Counted from the stretch's first letter, positions 46,474 through 55,955 are shown. The stretch: 64,000 nt of DNA from Pseudomonas sp. LRP2-20 (GCF_024349685.1 NZ_AP025944.1:1804001-1868000); one strand, 5' to 3'. Numbers and translations are program-made. Notes: generated from the sequence alone by a model not told the origin.

Positions 46474-46509
46474 GAAGCCCGGCCCTCGTACTGAGGGCCG
46501 GGCTTTTTT
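46474..46509 (+). terminator. Terminator after etfA
   Basis: AAGCCCGGCCCTC / GAGGGCCGGGCTTTTTT stem with T-run, 22 bases after the etfA stop. Confidence 0.93.
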
Positions 46510-46531
46510 GTTGCCGGGCAAGGAGTAAGGG

Positions 46532-47353
46532 ATGGTGTTGCGCGAAGCGGGCAGGGTGCTGGCATGCATGGTGGCGCTGCTGTCGCCGGTGGTGATGGCG
46601 GCAGGCAAGTGCGAACGACTGGTGGCAACTGGCAGTCCGGATGCACCCCCGTACTCCTGGCAGGACCCGAACGACCCGAAACACCTGATTGGCGCCAATG
46701 TCGACCTGCTGCGCCAGGTGCTTGGCGAGTTGGGGGTCAAAGTCGAGGTGCTCAGTGCCGGTCGGCGCGATCAGGCGCTGGAAGAGGTGCGTAGCGGGCG
46801 CATGGACCTGCTGCTCGATACCCCCATGCAAGTGGAGCAGCTGACCGCGCTGGATTACATTCATCCGCCCTTGCAGCTCAATGAGTACCTGGTCTGGACC
46901 CGCCATGACGCCACGCTGGAGTATGACGGCCCGGCCGACCTGGCCAAGTATCAGGGTGGCTTGTCCGAACGCGCGCGCCTGACCCCGGCGTTCACTGCCT
47001 TTGCCAAGACGCAGCTCAAGCTGGTGCCAGCGCAGAACCTCACCCAGGCCTTCCAGAAACTGGTGCTGGGCCAGGTCGATTATGTATTGGCCGGGCGCTA
47101 CTCGGGCATGGCCATGACCCAGAGCCTGGGCATGAGCAATAACCTCATCGCTCGCGGCTTGCCGGTGGACCGCCCTGGCTTGTACCTGGCCGTGTCGCAC
47201 AATTCGGCCTGCAATGACGCGTGGTTGCGTGGGCAATTGGCGAAAAAGCTGACAGAATTGCCGGTCTCCGGTGCGTCCGAAGCCGTGCTGCAACGTAATG
47301 TCGAGCGCTGGAAAGCGCAGATGCAAGTGCAGGCGGGCGCCCCAAAACATTAG
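46532..47353 (+). CDS. Periplasmic solute-binding protein (SBP_bac_3)
   Basis: A 273-residue exported protein: signal peptide ending near VVMAAG, then a binding fold (VATGSPDAPPYSWQDPNDPKHLIGANVDLLRQVLGELG, SGRMDLLLDTPM). It has AAGGAG before the ATG. As with the binding protein at 1.8 kb, no ABC permease lies next to it, so either a remote transporter or a non-transport role is possible. It is followed by two envelope genes on the same strand with a 9-base gap. Confidence 0.78.
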   Translation: MVLREAGRVLACMVALLSPVVMAAGKCERLVATGSPDAPPYSWQDPNDPKHLIGANVDLLRQVLGELGVKVEVLSAGRRDQALEEVRSGRMDLLLDTPMQVEQLTALDYIHPPLQLNEYLVWTRHDATLEYDGPADLAKYQGGLSERARLTPAFTAFAKTQLKLVPAQNLTQAFQKLVLGQVDYVLAGRYSGMAMTQSLGMSNNLIARGLPVDRPGLYLAVSHNSACNDAWLRGQLAKKLTELPVSGASEAVLQRNVERWKAQMQVQAGAPKH

Positions 47354-47362
47354 GAAGAGTGC

Positions 47363-47716
47363 GTGAGAACCCAATCCCTGATTCTAGCCGTGGCCATGCT
47401 CGGCCTGGCTGGCTGCGCCAACGACCCGGCGCCCAATGAGCAGATGCGAATTTCCGAGCAGGCGCTGGAGCAGGCCAAGGCAGTCGGTGCCACCGACCAG
47501 GTCGAGGCATTGAAGCTGGCCGAAGACAAGTTCGCCCGGGCCAAGACCAACATGCTGACCGAGGACTACCGTGACGCGCGCATGCGCGCCGAACAGGCCG
47601 AGCTGGACGCGCGCCTGGCCGAGGCGCAGGTGCTGAACCAGAAGAGCGAAGAGCAGCTTCAACTGCTGCAGTCGCGGGTCAAGCGCCTGCGCAAGCAACT
47701 GGAGGTGCAGCCATGA
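47363..47716 (+). CDS. DUF4398 lipoprotein
   Basis: A 117-residue lipoprotein: signal peptide with lipobox LAGC (Cys at residue 18), then an all-helical, charged region (QALEQAKAVGATDQVEALKLAEDKFARAK) predicted to form a coiled coil. It matches the DUF4398 family. Translation starts at GTG (GAGTGCGTGAGA context). It overlaps the OmpA-like gene by four bases, so the two products probably act together at the outer membrane. Confidence 0.8.
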   Translation: MRTQSLILAVAMLGLAGCANDPAPNEQMRISEQALEQAKAVGATDQVEALKLAEDKFARAKTNMLTEDYRDARMRAEQAELDARLAEAQVLNQKSEEQLQLLQSRVKRLRKQLEVQP

Positions 47717-48525
47717 TGCGCCTCAATGGGAAAACCGCGCTGGCATTGCTGGTGCTGACGGCCGGCTTGCAGGGTTGCGCCAGCCAGCGCAGTTCGGCGG
47801 CGCTGGATGACGCGACCGTGGCCTTCCAGAAGGTCAAGGACGATGCCGATGTGCTGCGCAGTGCTCCGCGTGATGTGATCCGTGCCGGTGAGTCGCTGTC
47901 CCGCGCCGAGCGCCTGTCCAGCTACATCGGCACGGGCAGCGACGTGCGCCATTATGCCTACCTGAGCCAGCGCTACAGCGAGATTGCCGGCGAGCACGCC
48001 AAGCTGGCGCTGAACGAGGAGCGTCGGGCCAAGCTCGACCTCGAACGCCAGCGTCTGCAGTTGGCCCTGCGAGAGGCCAAGTTGGCCAGCGTGCAGCAGC
48101 AGGGTAAATGGGTGGAGAACCAGATTGCCGCGTTGGCCTCGGAGCAGGCTGACCGAGGCCTGGTGATGACCCTGAGTGACGTGTTGTTCGATACCGGCAG
48201 TGCCGACCTGAAGAACTCGGCCAGCCGCACCGTGCTCAAGCTGGTGCAGTTCCTCCAGCTCAATCCGCGTCGCGTGGTGCGGATCGAAGGCTATACCGAC
48301 AGCACCGGTACGCCTGAGGACAACCTCAAGCTGTCACGCGATCGTGCCCAGTCAGTGGCCGACATGCTGGTCGATCTTGGGATCGATGAGAAGCGCCTGC
48401 AGGTTGAAGGTTACGGCGATCAGTATCCGATCGAGGCCAATGCTTCGGAGCGGGGCAGGGCGCAGAACCGGCGGGTGGAAATCGTCTTCTCGGACGACAA
48501 AGGCAAGCTCGCGGCGCCTCGCTGA
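47713..48525 (+). CDS. OmpA-family lipoprotein with N-terminal DUF4398
   Basis: A 270-residue envelope protein: signal peptide with lipobox LQGC, a helical DUF4398-like region (about residues 30-140) and a C-terminal OmpA peptidoglycan-binding domain (LFDTGSADLKNSASR, IEGYTDSTGTPEDNLKLSRDRAQSV, NRRVEIVF). It would tie the outer membrane to the cell wall. Both this protein and the one before it carry the DUF4398 helix region, which suggests duplication or hetero-association. Confidence 0.87.
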   Translation: MMRLNGKTALALLVLTAGLQGCASQRSSAALDDATVAFQKVKDDADVLRSAPRDVIRAGESLSRAERLSSYIGTGSDVRHYAYLSQRYSEIAGEHAKLALNEERRAKLDLERQRLQLALREAKLASVQQQGKWVENQIAALASEQADRGLVMTLSDVLFDTGSADLKNSASRTVLKLVQFLQLNPRRVVRIEGYTDSTGTPEDNLKLSRDRAQSVADMLVDLGIDEKRLQVEGYGDQYPIEANASERGRAQNRRVEIVFSDDKGKLAAPR

Positions 48526-48538
48526 GAATTGCCGTACG

Positions 48539-48555
48539 GGGCCGCTTTGCGGCCC
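48539..48555 (+). terminator. GC-rich hairpin with REP remnant after the OmpA-like gene
   Basis: GGGCCGCTTTGCGGCCC stem, followed by a short REP-like remnant (gttcgcgggcagcgcagg) lacking its partner. There is no T-run, so termination strength is uncertain. Confidence 0.5.
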
Positions 48556-48717
48556 GTTCGCGGGCAGCGCAGGCTTGATTGTTTAGACAGATGTCACACA
48601 ACTGTATTGTTGACTACCTTGCCATCTGTCCCAGTACACTTTGCAACTGTTACGGTATGCTCTACCGTCAGTGAGTCGTACAAGAATTACAAGCCGCCTG
48701 CGCGTCGAGATACCGCC

Positions 48718-50160
48718 ATGACCAACCTGCTGTTGTACCAGCGTATCGCCCAGCAACTGGCCGATGACATCCGTCGCGGTGTCTACCAGCCAGGCGAACG
48801 CGTACCGTCCGTGCGCAAGATGAGCGCCCAGCTCAACGTCAGCCATGCCACGGTGTTGCAGGCCTACGCCAATCTCGAGGATCAGGGCCTGATCCGTGCC
48901 CGGCCGCAATCGGGCTACTACGTGCACCAGACGCCTGCCCTGACTGCGCAGACGCCGGATATCGCGCGGGTCGAGCGCCCTGGCCTGGTGACCCGTGCCA
49001 GCATCATCCAGCAGGTGTTGACCGAGGCGCGTCGCGATGGCGTGTTCCCGTTCGGTGCCGCCGTGCCGCATGTCGACTACCTGCCCGTGCGTGCGCTGCA
49101 CCAGCAGATCGCCAAGGTCACCCGCTTTCACAGCCCGCGCGCCTTCAGCTACATGTTCAGCCCCGGTTTCGAGCCGCTGCGCCGGCAGATTGCGATCCGC
49201 ATGCGCGATGCCGGCGTGCTGGTCGACCCGCGTGAGGTAATCGTCACCCATGGCTGTGTCGATGCCTTGCAGATGTCGCTGCGGGTGCTGACACGCCCGG
49301 GTGACCTGATCGCGGCCGAGTCGCCGACCTATTATGGGCTGCTGCAGTTGGCCGACCTGCTGGGGTTGAAGGTGATCGAGATCCCCAGCGATCCATCCAC
49401 TGGCATCAGCCTCGAGGCCCTGCAACTGGCCGCGAATCAGTGGTCGATCAAGGCATTGGTGCTGACCACCCGCCTGAGCAACCCGCTGGGCGGCACCGTG
49501 CCGGAAGAGCGGCAGAAACAGTTGCTGCGCCTGGCATCGGACTTCGATATCCAGATCGTCGAAGACGACATCTATGGCGAGTTGATGTTCGAGCAGGGCA
49601 AGACCAAGGCGCTCAAGGCCTTCGATCGGCTGGACCGGGTCATCTACTGTTCGAGCTTCTCCAAGACGCTCTCGCCTGGGGTGCGGGTTGGCTGGATGGT
49701 CGCGGGGCGTTACCAGGATGAAATCCAGCGTCTGCAGACCTTCACCACCCACTCGGCGTGCAGCGTCACGCAGATGGGCGTGGCGGCGTACCTGGAGAAC
49801 GGTGGTTACGACCGGCACCTGCGCTATATTCGCCAGGAGTATCGCAAGAACCTCAGTGCCTACCAGCTGGCGGTGCAGCAGCACTTCCCGGAGGGTACCC
49901 AGATGACCCGGCCAACCGGCGGCTTCATTCTCTGGGTCAGCCTGCCAGGGCGGGTCAATACCCAGGAGCTGCATGTGCGCGCGCTGGAGCAGGGTATCAG
50001 TATCGCGCCCGGGCTGATCTTCAGTAACACCGAGCAGTTCAACCACTGCATCCGGCTCAACTGCGGCATTCCCTGGAACAAGGAGGCCGAACGGGCAGTC
50101 ATCACGCTCGGGCTGTTGGCCCAGCAATTGTGCCGAGAATCGCAGCCCTCGCTTTTGTAG
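48718..50160 (+). CDS. MocR-type transcription factor (GntR winged helix + aminotransferase domain)
   Basis: A 480-residue regulator: an N-terminal GntR winged helix (LADDIRRGVYQPGERVPSVRKM, NVSHATVLQAYANLEDQGLI) joined to a class-I aminotransferase fold with PLP lysine Lys316 (SSFSKTLSPGVRVGW). MocR proteins sense amino-acid or vitamin B6 related ligands through PLP. The ATG at 48718 begins the winged helix; the longer upstream frame runs through the preceding terminator. The upstream 190 bases contain repeated CTGT-type elements (CATCTGTCCCAGTACAC) that could be operators. Target genes are unknown. Confidence 0.88.
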   Translation: MTNLLLYQRIAQQLADDIRRGVYQPGERVPSVRKMSAQLNVSHATVLQAYANLEDQGLIRARPQSGYYVHQTPALTAQTPDIARVERPGLVTRASIIQQVLTEARRDGVFPFGAAVPHVDYLPVRALHQQIAKVTRFHSPRAFSYMFSPGFEPLRRQIAIRMRDAGVLVDPREVIVTHGCVDALQMSLRVLTRPGDLIAAESPTYYGLLQLADLLGLKVIEIPSDPSTGISLEALQLAANQWSIKALVLTTRLSNPLGGTVPEERQKQLLRLASDFDIQIVEDDIYGELMFEQGKTKALKAFDRLDRVIYCSSFSKTLSPGVRVGWMVAGRYQDEIQRLQTFTTHSACSVTQMGVAAYLENGGYDRHLRYIRQEYRKNLSAYQLAVQQHFPEGTQMTRPTGGFILWVSLPGRVNTQELHVRALEQGISIAPGLIFSNTEQFNHCIRLNCGIPWNKEAERAVITLGLLAQQLCRESQPSLL

Positions 50161-50221
50161 GCTTGCCAGCAGCGGGCGGAACAGAGAGCATACGCACTTT
50201 TCCAATCCCGCCTGTCCGTCG

Positions 50222-50695
50222 ATGTCCATGAATTTGTTGCGAAGTGCTGCCCTGATGATCTGTATTGCCCCGTTCTGCCTGCCTTATGGTGTGGTTCAGG
50301 CTGCCCAGCCTGCTGTCACCCAAGTGCAGGCGGGGCATGACAAGGCTGTAAGCAAGGCGCCAGCAAAACCGGCAGCAAAGTCCAAGCCGGCCGCCAGCAA
50401 GACCAAAGCCAAACCCAGGCCGGTCAGCAAGGCGGTCACGCAACCATTGCCCAAAGCCAAGCTGGACCTGAGTCTGCCAAGCGACATGGTCAAGAATCTC
50501 GAGCCTGAGGTCGGCGATTCATCGACCCGTCGCAAACCTTTGCTACCCGCGATGTTCACGGAAAAGCCGGAAACCAGCGACAGCCCGTTCCAGCTCAATG
50601 GTCGCCTGATCAGCAACGAGATGCAGCTGCAGCTGCGTAACGAAAGCCGCCACGATGTTGAAGGTGCGGCAATCGATTTCCAGTTCCGCAACTGA
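50222..50695 (+). CDS. Hypothetical exported Lys/Ala/Pro-rich protein
   Basis: A 157-residue protein with a signal peptide (cleavage after VVQA), a low-complexity Ala/Lys/Pro segment (residues 42-80, repeated KAPAKPAAKSKPAASK) and a short conserved tail (PFQLNGRLISNEMQLQLRNESRHDVEGAAIDFQF). Homologues are often labelled translation initiation factor 2 because of the low-complexity segment, which is misleading; no GTPase domain exists here. Function unknown. Confidence 0.7.
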   Translation: MSMNLLRSAALMICIAPFCLPYGVVQAAQPAVTQVQAGHDKAVSKAPAKPAAKSKPAASKTKAKPRPVSKAVTQPLPKAKLDLSLPSDMVKNLEPEVGDSSTRRKPLLPAMFTEKPETSDSPFQLNGRLISNEMQLQLRNESRHDVEGAAIDFQFRN

Positions 50696-50744
50696 GCAGC
50701 TCCAACTGACTGCCGGGTCACGGCAGATTTCATCGGGCCAGCAA

Positions 50745-50773
50745 TTTCAAACGTATGTTTGAGCGGTTACTAT
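50745..50773 (+). promoter_or_regulatory. Promoter of the YkgJ/START genes overlapped by a PsrA-type operator
   Basis: TTTCAA (50745-50750), N17, TACTAT (50768-50773). The 14-base palindrome CAAACGTATGTTTG at 50748-50761 (CAAAC-N4-GTTTG) covers the -35 end and spacer, a placement fit for repression by PsrA. Confidence 0.6.
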
Positions 50774-50819
50774 CCAGGGACGTTCGTCCCGTTTTGTTCC
50801 AGGGAGTCCTGATTTAGCC

Positions 50820-51074
50820 ATGAAGTGTCGTGAGGGTTGTGGTGCCTGCTGCATCGCCCCGTCCATCAGCTCGGCGATGCCGCGCATGCCTCAGGGCAAG
50901 CCGGCGGGCGAGCGCTGCCTGCACCTGACTGCGGAGAATCTCTGCGACCTGTTCGGCAAGCCCGAAAGGCCGGCGGTGTGTGGCGGTTTCAAGGCGGATA
51001 TCGAGGTGTGTGGCAATGACCGCGACGAGGCCATCAGGATTCTTGGCTGGTGGGAGCAGATAACGGCGGCGTGA
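50820..51074 (+). CDS. YkgJ-family cysteine-cluster protein
   Basis: An 84-residue protein with the N-terminal cluster CREGCGACC and later cysteines at CLHLTAENLCDLF and CGGF, the metal-binding pattern of the YkgJ (CxxCxxxxCC-type) family, probably holding zinc or an iron-sulfur cluster. Function is not established. It is 30 bases upstream of the START-domain gene and shares its promoter with the PsrA-type site. Confidence 0.82.
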   Translation: MKCREGCGACCIAPSISSAMPRMPQGKPAGERCLHLTAENLCDLFGKPERPAVCGGFKADIEVCGNDRDEAIRILGWWEQITAA

Positions 51075-51104
51075 AAGGCTGGATCTTCGACAACAAGGAT
51101 AAAC

Positions 51105-51713
51105 ATGATGAGATCGTTCAAGCGTATTGCACTGCTGTGTGGCATGGGTGTTCTGCTGGCGCCGGCTGCCTGGGCCGAGAACTGGCAGGTGGCCAAGGAC
51201 GAGGAGGGGATCAAGGTCTCGCTCAGTGAGGTGCCGGGCTCCAAGTACAAGGCCTACCAAGGCGTGACCCTTATCAAGGCGCCGCTGGCCAAGGTCCAGG
51301 CGCTGCAGGAAGATGTGGTGGGAGCCTGTGCCTGGATTCACGAGTGCAAATCGCAGAAGCTGCTCAAGCACGAAGGTGAACAGAGCTGGACCTACACCCA
51401 GTTCAATACGCCGTGGCCGGTGACGCCGCGTGATTCCGTGTTGCATGTCACTACCGTCAAGGGCGCTGACGGCAGCTTGACCCGCAATCTGGTCGAAGAG
51501 CCGACCTACATTCCGGAAGAAAAGGGCTTTGTGCGGGTGGCAAAGGTGCAGGGCTTCTGGAAGCTGGTGCCCAAGGGTGATAGCACCGAGGTGACCTACC
51601 AGGTGCACACGGAGCCAGGTGGTAGCGTGCCAGCCATGGTGGCCAACAAGTTCGTGGTCGAGGCGCCGTTCAATACCCTCAAGGGGTTGCGTGAGCGGGC
51701 CGAGAAGAACTGA
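51105..51713 (+). CDS. Exported START-domain lipid-binding protein
   Basis: A 202-residue protein with a signal peptide (cleavage after AAWA) followed by a START/SRPBCC fold (WQVAKDEEGIKVSLSEVPGSKYKAYQGV, TPWPVTPRDSVLHVTTV, STEVTYQVHTEPGGSVPAMVANKFV). START domains carry hydrophobic ligands such as lipids. Its export and a PsrA-type operator upstream suggest handling of fatty acids or lipids at the envelope (inference). A terminator follows, shared with convergent gltA. Confidence 0.83.
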   Translation: MMRSFKRIALLCGMGVLLAPAAWAENWQVAKDEEGIKVSLSEVPGSKYKAYQGVTLIKAPLAKVQALQEDVVGACAWIHECKSQKLLKHEGEQSWTYTQFNTPWPVTPRDSVLHVTTVKGADGSLTRNLVEEPTYIPEEKGFVRVAKVQGFWKLVPKGDSTEVTYQVHTEPGGSVPAMVANKFVVEAPFNTLKGLRERAEKN

Positions 51714-51731
51714 GTTCGGCTCAGCGGCAAT

Positions 51732-51760
51732 AAAAAAGGCTGCCCGAGGGCAGCCTTTTT
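51732..51760. terminator. Bidirectional terminator between the START gene and gltA
   Basis: AAAAAAGGCTGCCC / GGGCAGCCTTTTT stem, A-run and T-run on either side, between convergent genes. Confidence 0.92.
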
Positions 51761-51778
51761 GCATTCGGCGCGCAGCGC

Positions 51779-53068
51779 TTACTTGCGGTCCTTCAGCTCG
51801 ACGATGTCGCGCTGCAGCTCGCCGGTGTACAGCTGGCGAGGGCGGCCGATCTTGTACGGGCTGGAGAGCATTTCTTTCCAGTGCGAGATCCAGCCGACAG
51901 TACGTGCCAGGGCGAAGATCACGGTGAACATGCTGGTCGGAATGCCGATCGCTTTCAGGATGATGCCCGAGTAGAAGTCGACGTTCGGGTACAGCGAGCG
52001 CTCGATGAAGTACGGATCGGTCAGGGCGATTTCTTCCAGGCGCATGGCCAGTTCCAGCTGAGGATCGTTCTTGATGCCCAGCTCGCCCAGGACTTCGTCG
52101 CAGGTCTTCTTCATCACGGTGGCGCGCGGGTCGCGGTTCTTGTAGACGCGGTGACCGAAGCCCATGAGTTTGAACGGATCGTTCTTGTCCTTGGCCTTGG
52201 CGATGTACTTGTCGATGTTCGAGACATCGCCAATTTCATCGAGCATGGTCAGGACGGCTTCGTTCGCACCGCCGTGGGCCGGGCCCCACAGTGCGGCGAT
52301 ACCGGCAGCGATACAGGCGAACGGGTTGGCACCCGAGGAGCCTGCCAGGCGCACGGTGGAGGTGGAGGCGTTCTGCTCGTGGTCGGCGTGGAGGATGAAG
52401 ATCCGGTCCATTGCCTTGGCCAGCACCGGGCTGATCGGTTTGATCTCGCACGGGGTGTTGAACATCATGTGCAGGAAGTTTTCCGCGTACGACAGGTCGT
52501 TGCGCGGATACATCATCGGCTGGCCCATGGAGTACTTGTAAACCATCGCGGCCAGGGTCGGCATCTTGGCGACCAGGCGCACCGCGGAGATTTCGCGGTG
52601 TTGCGGGTTATTGATGTCCAGGGAGTCGTGGTAGAACGCCGAGAGTGCGCCAACCACGCCGCACATCACCGCCATCGGGTGAGCGTCGCGGCGGAAACCG
52701 TTGAAGAACGACTTCAGCTGCTCGTGAACCATGGTGTGGTTTTTCACGGTGCTGACGAACTGGGCCTTCTGCTCGGCATTCGGCAGTTCGCCGTTGAGCA
52801 GCAGGTAGCAGGTTTCCAGGTAGTCCGATTTCTCGGCGAGCTGTTCGATCGGGTAGCCGCGGTGCAGCAGCACGCCCTTGTCGCCGTCGATGTAGGTGAT
52901 CTTCGACTCGCACGAGGCGGTCGCCATGAAACCAGGGTCGAAGGTGAAGTGACCAGTGGCCCCCAACCCGCGGACGTCGATTACATCAGGACCAACGGTG
53001 CCGGTTAAAATGGGCAGCTCGACGGGGGCAGCGCCCTCGATGACCAACTGCGCTTTTTTGTCAGCCAT
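51779..53068 (-). CDS. gltA: Citrate synthase (type I)
   Basis: A 429-residue enzyme condensing oxaloacetate and acetyl-CoA, the entry step of the TCA cycle. Active-site stretches are visible: [11 protein letters not shown] (His), [13 protein letters not shown] (His) and [13 protein letters not shown] (catalytic region), with the catalytic Asp in the later PNVDFYSG. The length is that of the hexameric, NADH-sensitive Gram-negative type. AGGAGG lies just before the ATG. It is divergent from the sdh operon. Confidence 0.97.
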   Translation of the reverse strand: MADKKAQLVIEGAAPVELPILTGTVGPDVIDVRGLGATGHFTFDPGFMATASCESKITYIDGDKGVLLHRGYPIEQLAEKSDYLETCYLLLNGELPNAEQKAQFVSTVKNHTMVHEQLKSFFNGFRRDAHPMAVMCGVVGALSAFYHDSLDINNPQHREISAVRLVAKMPTLAAMVYKYSMGQPMMYPRNDLSYAENFLHMMFNTPCEIKPISPVLAKAMDRIFILHADHEQNASTSTVRLAGSSGANPFACIAAGIAALWGPAHGGANEAVLTMLDEIGDVSNIDKYIAKAKDKNDPFKLMGFGHRVYKNRDPRATVMKKTCDEVLGELGIKNDPQLELAMRLEEIALTDPYFIERSLYPNVDFYSGIILKAIGIPTSMFTVIFALARTVGWISHWKEMLSSPYKIGRPRQLYTGELQRDIVELKDRK

Positions 53069-53125
53069 GTGGCCTCCTATTAATGCTTGAAATCATCAGA
53101 CAGCCCCCCACGCAGGGCCCGCACC

Positions 53126-53153
53126 ACTATAGAGAAGTAAATTCGAATGTCAA
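53126..53153 (-). promoter_or_regulatory. Sigma-70 promoter of gltA
   Basis: Reverse strand TTGACA (53153-53148), N16, TATAGT (53131-53126), a near-consensus promoter about 60-85 bases upstream of the gltA ATG. Confidence 0.82.
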
Positions 53154-53267
53154 TTTGCCTAAAGGCTGGTTGAAAGCGCCTCTGAAGCCTGATTTTTCTA
53201 GAATTTCTCGCCCATTTACGCCTTTTGCTCACTAAAGGCAATCCGCTATTTGGGCTACCCCGTCACG

Positions 53268-53296
53268 TTGTCATAAGCAGCCTAACTGTCTATACT
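53268..53296 (+). promoter_or_regulatory. Sigma-70 promoter of sdhCDAB
   Basis: TTGTCA (53268-53273), N17, TATACT (53291-53296), giving a leader of about 120 bases before sdhC. Confidence 0.78.
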
Positions 53297-53419
53297 CGGC
53301 ACCCGACTCCCAGGGGCTTGCAAGCCCGAACTGCTGGGGGTCGCCGTTCCCTGGGTGGTGGGTACCTGACCAGTACACTTACCAACAACTTTGCCCTGAT
53401 TCGCTAGGGGCTCTTCAGT

Positions 53420-53806
53420 GTGAAAAAAGCCGTGAAAAGCCAACGACCTGTAAACCTAGACCTAAGGACCATCAAGCTTCCTGTCACTGCGTACACGTCC
53501 ATTCTTCACCGTATCTCCGGCGTCATCCTGTTCCTCGGCCTTGCCATCATGCTTTATGCACTGGGCAAGTCGCTGGGTTCCGAGGAAGGCTTCGGTGAGG
53601 TGAAGGCGTGTCTGACCAGCCCGCTGGCCAAGTTTGTGACCTGGGGCCTGCTGTCCGCCCTGCTTTATCACCTCGTGGCAGGTGTACGCCACCTGATCAT
53701 GGACATGGGCATCGGTGAGACGCTGGAAGGCGGCAAGCTGGGCTCGAAAATCGTGATCGTCATCTCCGTGGTGCTGATCGTTCTGGTGGGAGTTTGGGTA
53801 TGGTAA
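53420..53806 (+). CDS. sdhC: Succinate dehydrogenase cytochrome b556 subunit
   Basis: A 128-residue membrane subunit with three hydrophobic helices; the SdhC signature SILHRISGVILFLGL and the heme-ligand helix LLYHLVAGVRHLIMDMG (His) are clear. It anchors the SdhAB catalytic part and forms the ubiquinone site with SdhD. The start is GTG at 53420. It overlaps sdhD by 7 bases. Confidence 0.94.
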   Translation: MKKAVKSQRPVNLDLRTIKLPVTAYTSILHRISGVILFLGLAIMLYALGKSLGSEEGFGEVKACLTSPLAKFVTWGLLSALLYHLVAGVRHLIMDMGIGETLEGGKLGSKIVIVISVVLIVLVGVWVW

Positions 53807-54168
53807 CCAATGTCACGAACCTGTCGCGTTCGGGCCTCTATGACTGGATGGCGCAGCGCGTATCGGCGGTCGTTCTCGCGGCTTACTTCATTTTCCTGAT
53901 CGGCTACGTGGTCTGCCACCCAGGCATCGACTACACCCAGTGGCATGGTCTGTTCTCCAACAACGCGATGCGGATCTTCAGTCTGCTGGCCCTCGTTGCC
54001 CTGGGCGCTCACGCCTGGGTCGGCATGTGGACCATCGCCACCGACTACCTGACGCCGATGTCGTTCGGCAAGTCGGCGACTGCGATTCGTTTCCTGTTCC
54101 AGGCGGTATGCGGCGTTGCGATGTTCGCTTACTTCGTCTGGGGTGTGCAGATTCTCTGGGGTATCTGA
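53800..54168 (+). CDS. sdhD: Succinate dehydrogenase membrane anchor subunit
   Basis: A 122-residue, three-helix membrane protein (LSRSGLYDWMAQRVSAVVLAAYFIFLIGYV; ALGAHAWVGMWTIATDYL with the expected heme-side His). It completes the quinone and heme b pocket with SdhC. The ATG at 53800 lies inside sdhC, so the two are probably coupled; an ATG six bases earlier is less likely. Confidence 0.93.
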   Translation: MVTNVTNLSRSGLYDWMAQRVSAVVLAAYFIFLIGYVVCHPGIDYTQWHGLFSNNAMRIFSLLALVALGAHAWVGMWTIATDYLTPMSFGKSATAIRFLFQAVCGVAMFAYFVWGVQILWGI

Positions 54169-54171
54169 TCC

Positions 54172-55944
54172 ATGGCTAGCATTCCAACCATTTCCTTCGA
54201 CGCCATCATCATCGGTGGCGGCGGCGCCGGCATGCGCGCAGCGCTGCAGCTGGCCCAGGGCGGTCACAAGACTGCCGTAGTCACCAAGGTCTTCCCGACC
54301 CGTTCGCACACCGTGTCCGCCCAGGGCGGCATCACCTGCGCCATCGCTTCGGCCGACCCGAACGACGACTGGCGCTGGCACATGTACGATACCGTCAAGG
54401 GTTCCGACTACATCGGTGACCAGGACGCTATCGAATACATGTGTCAGGAAGGCCCGGCTGCGGTCTTCGAGCTGGACCACATGGGTCTGCCGTTCTCGCG
54501 TACCGAAACCGGCCGTATCTATCAGCGTCCGTTCGGTGGCCAGTCCAAGGACTTCGGTAAAGGTGGCCAGGCCGCCCGTACCTGCGCTGCTTCCGACCGT
54601 ACCGGTCATGCACTGCTGCACACCCTGTACCAGGGCAACCTGAAGGCAGGCACCACCTTCCTCAACGAGTACTATGCCGTTGACCTGGTGAAAAACAAGG
54701 AAGGCGCTTTCGTCGGTGTGATCGCGATCTGCATCGAAACCGGCGAAACCATGTACATCAAGTCCAAGGCCACCGTTCTGGCCACTGGCGGTGCCGGTCG
54801 TATCTACGCCTCCACCACCAACGCCCTGATCAACACCGGCGACGGTATCGGCATGGCCCTGCGTGCAGGCGTGCCGGTGCAGGACATCGAAATGTGGCAG
54901 TTCCACCCGACCGGCATCGCCGGCGCCGGTGTACTGGTCACCGAAGGCTGCCGCGGTGAGGGTGGCTACCTGATCAACGCCCACGGCGAGCGCTTCATGG
55001 AGCGTTATGCGCCGAACGCGAAGGACCTGGCCGGCCGCGACGTGGTTGCCCGTTCCATGGTCAAGGAAATCATCGCCGGCAACGGCGTGGGCCCGAACAA
55101 GGACCACGTACTGCTGAAGCTGGACCACCTGGGCGAGGAAGTGCTGCACAGCCGCCTGCCAGGCATCTGCGAACTGTCCAAGACCTTCGCCCACGTCGAC
55201 CCAGTCGTTGCGCCGGTCCCGGTCGTTCCAACCTGCCACTACATGATGGGCGGCGTTGCCACCAACATTCATGGCCAGGCCATCACCATGGACGAAGAAG
55301 GCAAGGATCACATCATCCCTGGCCTGTTCGCCGTAGGTGAAGTGGCGTGCGTATCGGTTCACGGTGCCAACCGCCTGGGCGGCAACTCGCTGCTCGACCT
55401 GGTGGTGTTCGGCCGTGCTGCCGGCCTGCACCTGGAGAAGGCACTGAGCGATGGCATCGAGCACCTCGACGCCAGCGACACCGACATCGATGTTGCCCTG
55501 AGCCGCCTGAACAAGCTCAACGAGCGCACCACTGGTGAAGACGTTGCCAGCCTCAAGCGCGAGCTGCAAAGCTGCATGCAGAACTACTTCGGTGTATTCC
55601 GTACTGGCGAATACATGCTGAAGGGTATCGAGCAGCTGGCCGGCCTGCGTGAGCGCATCGCCAACGTCAAGATCAACGACAAGTCCCAGGCCTTCAACAC
55701 CGCGCGTATCGAAGCGCTGGAGCTGCAGAACCTGCTGGAAGTCGCCGAAGCTACCGCCATTGCGGCCGAAGCCCGTAAAGAGTCCCGCGGTGCGCATGCC
55801 CGTGAAGACTTCGAAGACCGTGACGACGAAAACTGGCTGTGCCACACCCTGTACTACCCGGGTGAGAAGCGCGTCGCCAAGCGTGGCGTCAACTTTGCGC
55901 CGAAGACTGTTCCAGCCTTCGAACCAAAAGTCCGGACTTACTAA
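54172..55944 (+). CDS. sdhA: Succinate dehydrogenase flavoprotein subunit
   Basis: A 590-residue catalytic subunit that oxidises succinate to fumarate. FAD-binding [14 protein letters not shown], the covalent-FAD histidine in [10 protein letters not shown] and the substrate loop [21 protein letters not shown] are present; the later catalytic Arg/His region ([12 protein letters not shown]) is intact. It is 3 bases after sdhD. Confidence 0.97.
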   Translation: MASIPTISFDAIIIGGGGAGMRAALQLAQGGHKTAVVTKVFPTRSHTVSAQGGITCAIASADPNDDWRWHMYDTVKGSDYIGDQDAIEYMCQEGPAAVFELDHMGLPFSRTETGRIYQRPFGGQSKDFGKGGQAARTCAASDRTGHALLHTLYQGNLKAGTTFLNEYYAVDLVKNKEGAFVGVIAICIETGETMYIKSKATVLATGGAGRIYASTTNALINTGDGIGMALRAGVPVQDIEMWQFHPTGIAGAGVLVTEGCRGEGGYLINAHGERFMERYAPNAKDLAGRDVVARSMVKEIIAGNGVGPNKDHVLLKLDHLGEEVLHSRLPGICELSKTFAHVDPVVAPVPVVPTCHYMMGGVATNIHGQAITMDEEGKDHIIPGLFAVGEVACVSVHGANRLGGNSLLDLVVFGRAAGLHLEKALSDGIEHLDASDTDIDVALSRLNKLNERTTGEDVASLKRELQSCMQNYFGVFRTGEYMLKGIEQLAGLRERIANVKINDKSQAFNTARIEALELQNLLEVAEATAIAAEARKESRGAHAREDFEDRDDENWLCHTLYYPGEKRVAKRGVNFAPKTVPAFEPKVRTY

Positions 55945-55955
55945 GGGTGGCTGCT

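Larger units (their letters stand above)
53069..53419. other. Divergent gltA/sdhC control region
   Basis: A 351-base gap without a gene. It holds a consensus promoter for each side, listed separately, which do not overlap. The sdh leader is about 120 bases long and includes a GC-rich hairpin-prone stretch around 53308-53350 (CCAGGGGCTTGCAAGCCC). Confidence 0.7.

Noticed and set aside
50222..50695. Translation initiation factor 2 label for the Lys/Ala-rich protein
   Set aside because: Only the low-complexity segment resembles IF-2; there is a signal peptide and no GTPase motif.
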